NCBI GenBank assembly: GCA_024195585.1
Contig: SWBL01000460.1
Location: 1-31,273 of the forward strand
Direction of reading: 5' to 3'
Length of the DNA: 31,273 bases
DNA from: Aureobasidium sp. EXF-3400
Taxonomy: Eukaryota; Ascomycota; Dothideomycetes; Dothideales; Saccotheciaceae
Shown here in pieces: positions 30,050 through 31,273 of the stretch (positions within the stretch are counted from its first letter, which is position 1; each line of letters opens with the position of its first letter). A program made the translations under genes and the position numbers. Under the pieces are notes generated by a model. The model saw only the letters and a list, made by a program, of their open reading frames with translations, made no database searches and was not told the DNA's origin.

Positions 30050-30871
30050 ATGGACATCTCGCCTGAAATCACCAAGCGTGAAGAGTATGAGATCCTCACT
30101 TCGTATCTAGCGAATTCAGATTCGACGGATGCCACATTGGAAAGCCTCACAATATGCGCAACGTCTTCGCTCTCCAAAAACGAGCTCGAAACACACCTGC
30201 GCAGATTGTGGAACAGCTTTCTTCACCTCTCCAGTCAGCAATCGCATTCTTCAAAACAGCAAAGCGAGCTCGTCAAGCTTCTACAAGCTCTGATCACTGA
30301 TGCCCCTCCGCTCAAAGATACCAAGGGTGCAGGGGTCGAGGTTGATGGCAGCAAAGTATGGCAGGGTCTCCCTCTCTTCGGCCAACAAGCCCGCGAATGC
30401 TGGAATTTCCCTTATCACGAAGAGGTGGATACAAAGATCAGAGATGCGTGGATCAACGTCAATACATTCGTTGCACGCTTGACCGCTGTCGCGCTCAATC
30501 AGCATGGTGGTGAGAGACAAGGTTATAGCGCACTCGACTATTCTCTCTACGGCATCTGGAGTCTGAGAAGTGCACTCGAGGAGGAGCGTGAGAATTCGCC
30601 TGGCAAGAACACTATTGATGCTTCTGTCGGTGCTGCTGCAGTCTGGCTTGTTTATGCTGGCCTTACGCTCAAAGGTCTTTCAGACAGCAACAAGACTTAC
30701 AGTGGCAAGGTTGCAAAGCCGGGATCTAAGTTCAAGGATCAGGAATGGAGAGGCTATACCAAGGACAGATGGCAAACATGGGCAAAAGAGCTCGATAAGG
30801 CAAAGAGCCTCGTGCAGGACGACGGCATTCAAGATCTCGTGCAACAAGCATTGGAAGTCATGAAGCAATAG
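30050..30871 (+). CDS. Fungal protein of unknown function, DUF3632-like
   Basis: A single-exon gene of 273 aa; the ATG at 30050 has context ACCAAAATGGA. Composition and layout recall the DUF3632 family of fungal proteins: an N-terminal helical part (residues 1-85, with a Ser/Gln-rich stretch near 60-70), then KVWQGLPLFGQQARECWNFP (about 103-122). Next come a helix with AWINVNTFVARLTAVAL and the LDYSLYGIWSLRSALEEE block (about 163-180). The last third includes a hydrophobic helix (AAAVWLVYAGLTLKGL) that is probably buried rather than membrane-spanning, and a C-terminal WRGYTKDRWQTWAKEL block. No catalytic motif or signal peptide is visible. The family name is from recollection of these blocks and is only likely; no function is known. 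Confidence 0.8.
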   Translation: MDISPEITKREEYEILTSYLANSDSTDATLESLTICATSSLSKNELETHLRRLWNSFLHLSSQQSHSSKQQSELVKLLQALITDAPPLKDTKGAGVEVDGSKVWQGLPLFGQQARECWNFPYHEEVDTKIRDAWINVNTFVARLTAVALNQHGGERQGYSALDYSLYGIWSLRSALEEERENSPGKNTIDASVGAAAVWLVYAGLTLKGLSDSNKTYSGKVAKPGSKFKDQEWRGYTKDRWQTWAKELDKAKSLVQDDGIQDLVQQALEVMKQ

Positions 30872-31185
30872 ACGAACAAAACGAAAATTCTTGCTCCCTG
30901 ATCTCATGCTATGGACATCTTCCAGAAGTAAATTCAATTCACTGAGTCACTTCTGAAGTCAATGATTGGTGGCACCTTCTCAGTTGTAAGCCGATCTCCC
31001 CGCCAGAAGAGGCAGATATGAACCGCCCTAGCTTTGAGCCATCTGCATTTTCACCTTCAACCACACTCTAAGCCTTCCCAAGATTGAAGTATTGATGCTC
31101 AATGACTCACACTATAGCGTCGATTCGTCGCAGAAACACCACAGAGCCAAAGCAGATTACATTCGCAAAAAGCTGGCCTTAAGAG
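30872..31185. other. Noncoding: 3' flank of the DUF3632-like gene
   Basis: 314 bases up to the minisatellite. I see no gene, repeat or RNA. Confidence 0.5.
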
Positions 31186-31273
31186 ATGGCTCAAATCTAC
31201 GGATGGCTCAAATCTACGGATGGCTCAAATCTACGGATGGCTCAAATCTACGGATGGCTCAAATCTACGGATG
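31186..31273 (+). repeat. 17-bp minisatellite running off the window
   Basis: Five perfect copies of ATGGCTCAAATCTACGG (31186-31202, 31203-31219, 31220-31236, 31237-31253, 31254-31270) and the first three bases of a sixth. The array continues past the window, so its length is unknown. The copies are identical, and they abut directly with no spacers. Confidence 0.98.

Noticed and set aside
31186..31273. CRISPR-like array
   Set aside because: The 17-bp units abut with no spacers, and the DNA is eukaryotic; this is a minisatellite.

Overview
The window is nuclear DNA from a filamentous ascomycete (Pezizomycotina; a dothideomycete-like genome is my guess, not proven). The evidence is short introns (mostly 50-68 nt) with GT donors, CTRAY-type branch points (CTGAC, CTAAC) and YAG acceptors; dense genes on both strands; and typical fungal families such as a PTH11-like 7TM protein, an RNase F1/T1-type secreted RNase and a YAT-family permease. 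I find fourteen protein genes, with exon-intron structures rebuilt by hand so that every spliced frame stays open, plus the 3' end of one tRNA gene at the left edge.

Left part (1-11.1 kb): tRNA 3' fragment; an unrecognised 427-aa protein whose intron carries an 11-bp tandem repeat (+); RPB6, the shared RNA polymerase subunit (+); a 1.36-kb convergent interval; an M16 metalloprotease like yeast Sdd3/YOL098C (-); and, divergent from it across 230 bp, a Dsl1/ZW10-family ER tether with an acidic tryptophan-rich segment (+).

Middle (11.1-19.9 kb): a Kin4/AMPK-like protein kinase with a long disordered tail (+), a NADAR-domain (YbiA-like) protein (+), a 1.37-kb noncoding region with a close pair of GATA-factor sites, then an amino-acid permease (+).

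Right part (19.9-31.3 kb): a compact block of four housekeeping genes in alternating orientation: PRP28 (-) / HCNGP-SAP30BP-like (+) / cytochrome c1 heme lyase-like (-) / proteasome beta-7 PRE4 (+). It has two short divergent promoters and a convergent pair whose stop codons are 9 bp apart. Accessory-type genes follow: a seven-exon PTH11-like receptor (+), a secreted guanyl-specific RNase (-) and a DUF3632-like protein (+). The window ends inside a 17-bp minisatellite.

I see no operon-like system, CRISPR array, intact transposon or secondary-metabolite cluster. The most interesting points are: two splicing factors (PRP28 and the HCNGP protein) that share a 173-bp divergent promoter, where the HCNGP gene itself appears to need a GC-AG intron; the acidic Trp clusters in the Dsl1-like protein; the guanyl RNase that lacks the usual second cysteine pair; and the minisatellite at the right edge.
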